NCBI GenBank assembly: GCA_023380995.1
Contig: JAMCTD010000017.1
Location: 1-6,347, forward strand
Origin: Patescibacteria group bacterium
Lineage (GTDB): Bacteria > Patescibacteria > Microgenomatia > Daviesbacterales > UBA10151
Direction of reading: 5' to 3'
DNA: 6,347 nt
In this document: positions 4,994-6,347 of the stretch, piece after piece
Layout: each line of letters starts with the position of its first letter
How positions within the stretch are numbered: the first letter of the stretch is position 1
Translations under genes and position numbers: made by a program
The notes under the pieces: model-generated
Told to the model about the DNA's origin: nothing
What the model saw: only the letters and a program-made list of their open reading frames with translations
Database searches by the model: none

Positions 4994-6347
4994 ATGAGAA
5001 ATCAAGGTAAGCAAATTTACTCAAAAATTGGAAGTATATTTTCTAAAAAATTTCTAGCAGCAATACTTTTATTAATTGTTGCAATGGGAGTACTTTCTTT
5101 TAGTTATTCTCAAGAAAAAAAAGCTACTACATTATTACAAAAACAACAGCCAATTCCATCAACAGATGTGCTGGGGTCAAGCGTTAGGGTGCCTCAAATC
5201 TATATTTCCAGTAGTGGTGAGGGTTATAGCAGTGGAGGAGTTATAGAATTGAGTTCTACTGATGAACCTGCTGTGGTGATTGGCGGCTATAATGTATCTG
5301 GAACAGCAGAAGTAGCAGTATATCAGGCAAATGATGATGTTTTACTTGATTATTTAACCCACGACAAGGATGGTAAACAAAAGAAGCAAACTCCTGACTT
5401 AAGTAAAATACACTATGTAACTACAGTAAAGAAGGATATTAATACCGGTAATAGTAGTCGAGGTGACAAAATTTCCTTACCATTATCTGAAGTAGGCATT
5501 TGGTATTTAGATATAAAGCTTGGTTCAACGAAAACTAATGCTTTTATTATCAGATCTAATATAGGTGCAATAGCAAAAGAGGGTGATAATGAATTTATCT
5601 TTTGGGGTCAAGATTTTAGGACAAAAAGAAGTGTTACTGAAGGTGTTGTGATTCCGTTTAACCTACTAGACACCAGAAAAGAACTGGAAAGGTCGCCTTT
5701 TGATTCAAATGGGATTGCTAAAGCTAAACTTAGGCAAGATGCTGATATTGCTCTTATTGCTCATAATGATGACAGGGCAGTTATTCCGATAAACCTAAAA
5801 TATTTAAATACCTCCTATACATATAGTGTTTTTCAAGAAAAAGTTAGGCGGACGAGATATTTTATATTTACTGACAGGCCACTTTACAAACCAGGCGATA
5901 CCGTTTACTTTAAGGCAATTTTAAGAGATGACGATGATGCGCGTTATACTGTTCCTGAAGGAGATGCTGCAGTTAAAATCTATAATGGTTATTACTATGA
6001 GGGTTATAATTCTAATCCTCAGCCAATTTTTGAAAAAACATACTCTGTATCTTCTGATGGAACAATAAACGGCCAATACCAAATACCAGCTGATGGAAAA
6101 GTTGGCTCTTATAGCTTGGTAATCAATATTCCCAATCGAGTAACCAGAACAAGTTATTGGAATGGTGAATATTCATCAAACAGCATATCTTTTGATGTTG
6201 AATTTTTCAAAAAACCAGAATTTTCTATTGAAGTAACTACTCCTAAAACTGAACTTATTGCCGGTGACAAAACATCTTTTAAAATAAATGGTACTTATTT
6301 TTCCGGGCAACCATTATTAAATCAAAAGGTGAAGTATACTGTTTACT
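4994..6347 (+). CDS. Alpha-2-macroglobulin family protein, N-terminal part (runs off window)
   Basis: From ATG 4994 the frame stays open for 451 codons to the window end. A basic N-terminus (to residue 19) precedes a hydrophobic segment at about 20-38, a signal anchor or signal peptide; no Cys follows, so it is not a lipoprotein as many bacterial macroglobulins are. Residues about 60-290 are beta-rich macroglobulin-like material. The diagnostic MG2 signature is FTDRPLYKPGDTVYFKAI (T293 to D302 at its core), followed by a strand-rich stretch ending in GSYSLVI and then by FFKKPEFSIEV, the usual opening of the MG3 domain. Family members are very long extracytoplasmic proteins that trap proteases through a bait region and often a CxEQ thioester; both would lie beyond the window and cannot be checked. 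Upstream Shine-Dalgarno is weak. The likely role is protection or adhesion at the cell surface, by family inference. Confidence 0.9.
   Translation, partial: MRNQGKQIYSKIGSIFSKKFLAAILLLIVAMGVLSFSYSQEKKATTLLQKQQPIPSTDVLGSSVRVPQIYISSSGEGYSSGGVIELSSTDEPAVVIGGYNVSGTAEVAVYQANDDVLLDYLTHDKDGKQKKQTPDLSKIHYVTTVKKDINTGNSSRGDKISLPLSEVGIWYLDIKLGSTKTNAFIIRSNIGAIAKEGDNEFIFWGQDFRTKRSVTEGVVIPFNLLDTRKELERSPFDSNGIAKAKLRQDADIALIAHNDDRAVIPINLKYLNTSYTYSVFQEKVRRTRYFIFTDRPLYKPGDTVYFKAILRDDDDARYTVPEGDAAVKIYNGYYYEGYNSNPQPIFEKTYSVSSDGTINGQYQIPADGKVGSYSLVINIPNRVTRTSYWNGEYSSNSISFDVEFFKKPEFSIEVTTPKTELIAGDKTSFKINGTYFSGQPLLNQKVKYTVY

Overview
The window is AT-rich and looks like a contig end from a bacterium of the Patescibacteria/CPR type, perhaps Microgenomates. 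This is inferred from compact single-copy genes, a small protein with both an N-terminal membrane anchor and a C-terminal LPRTG sorting signal, a secreted alpha-2-macroglobulin-like protein, and repeated use of apparently leaderless starts. No rRNA or marker phylogeny is available here, so the assignment is tentative.

Layout. Positions 1-263 hold the 5' part of a minus-strand membrane-protein gene. Its 3' end is destroyed by a perfect 30-bp inverted repeat at the very edge of the window (1-30 against 129-158), most simply read as a fold-back chimera. Divergent from it is gltX (298-1794), glutamyl-tRNA synthetase, complete in length and motifs but interrupted by one in-frame TGA at 751-753. 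A well-formed promoter then drives a 127-aa LPxTG protein (1846-2229), followed by a tRNA-Gln(CUG) gene with its own promoter (2275-2348).

From about 2350 to 4740 lies an accessory-looking block in which strands alternate: an aminoglycoside-phosphotransferase-fold kinase (+, 2454-3335), a small protein with a ParB/sulfiredoxin-like DGxHR motif (-, 3324-3779), an unrecognised 245-aa protein (+, 3803-4540), and a likely 61-aa ORF with a strong Shine-Dalgarno but an ATT start (-, 4537-4722). The two convergent gene pairs overlap at their 3' ends, and the divergent pair shares an overlapping, nearly symmetrical -10 element. A 271-nt noncoding stretch (4723-4993) with small inverted repeats and a plausible promoter precedes the start of an alpha-2-macroglobulin family gene (4994 to the window end, incomplete).

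Functional links. GltX and tRNA-Gln fit the indirect route to Gln-tRNA (misacylation, then GatCAB amidation) if this organism lacks GlnRS, which cannot be seen here. The LPxTG protein and the macroglobulin are both cell-envelope proteins. The kinase, the DGxHR protein and the 245-aa protein have no assigned joint role. Three + strand genes (gltX, the LPxTG gene and the 245-aa gene) have a -10 hexamer ending 6-7 nt before the ATG, so their transcripts probably begin at the start codon.
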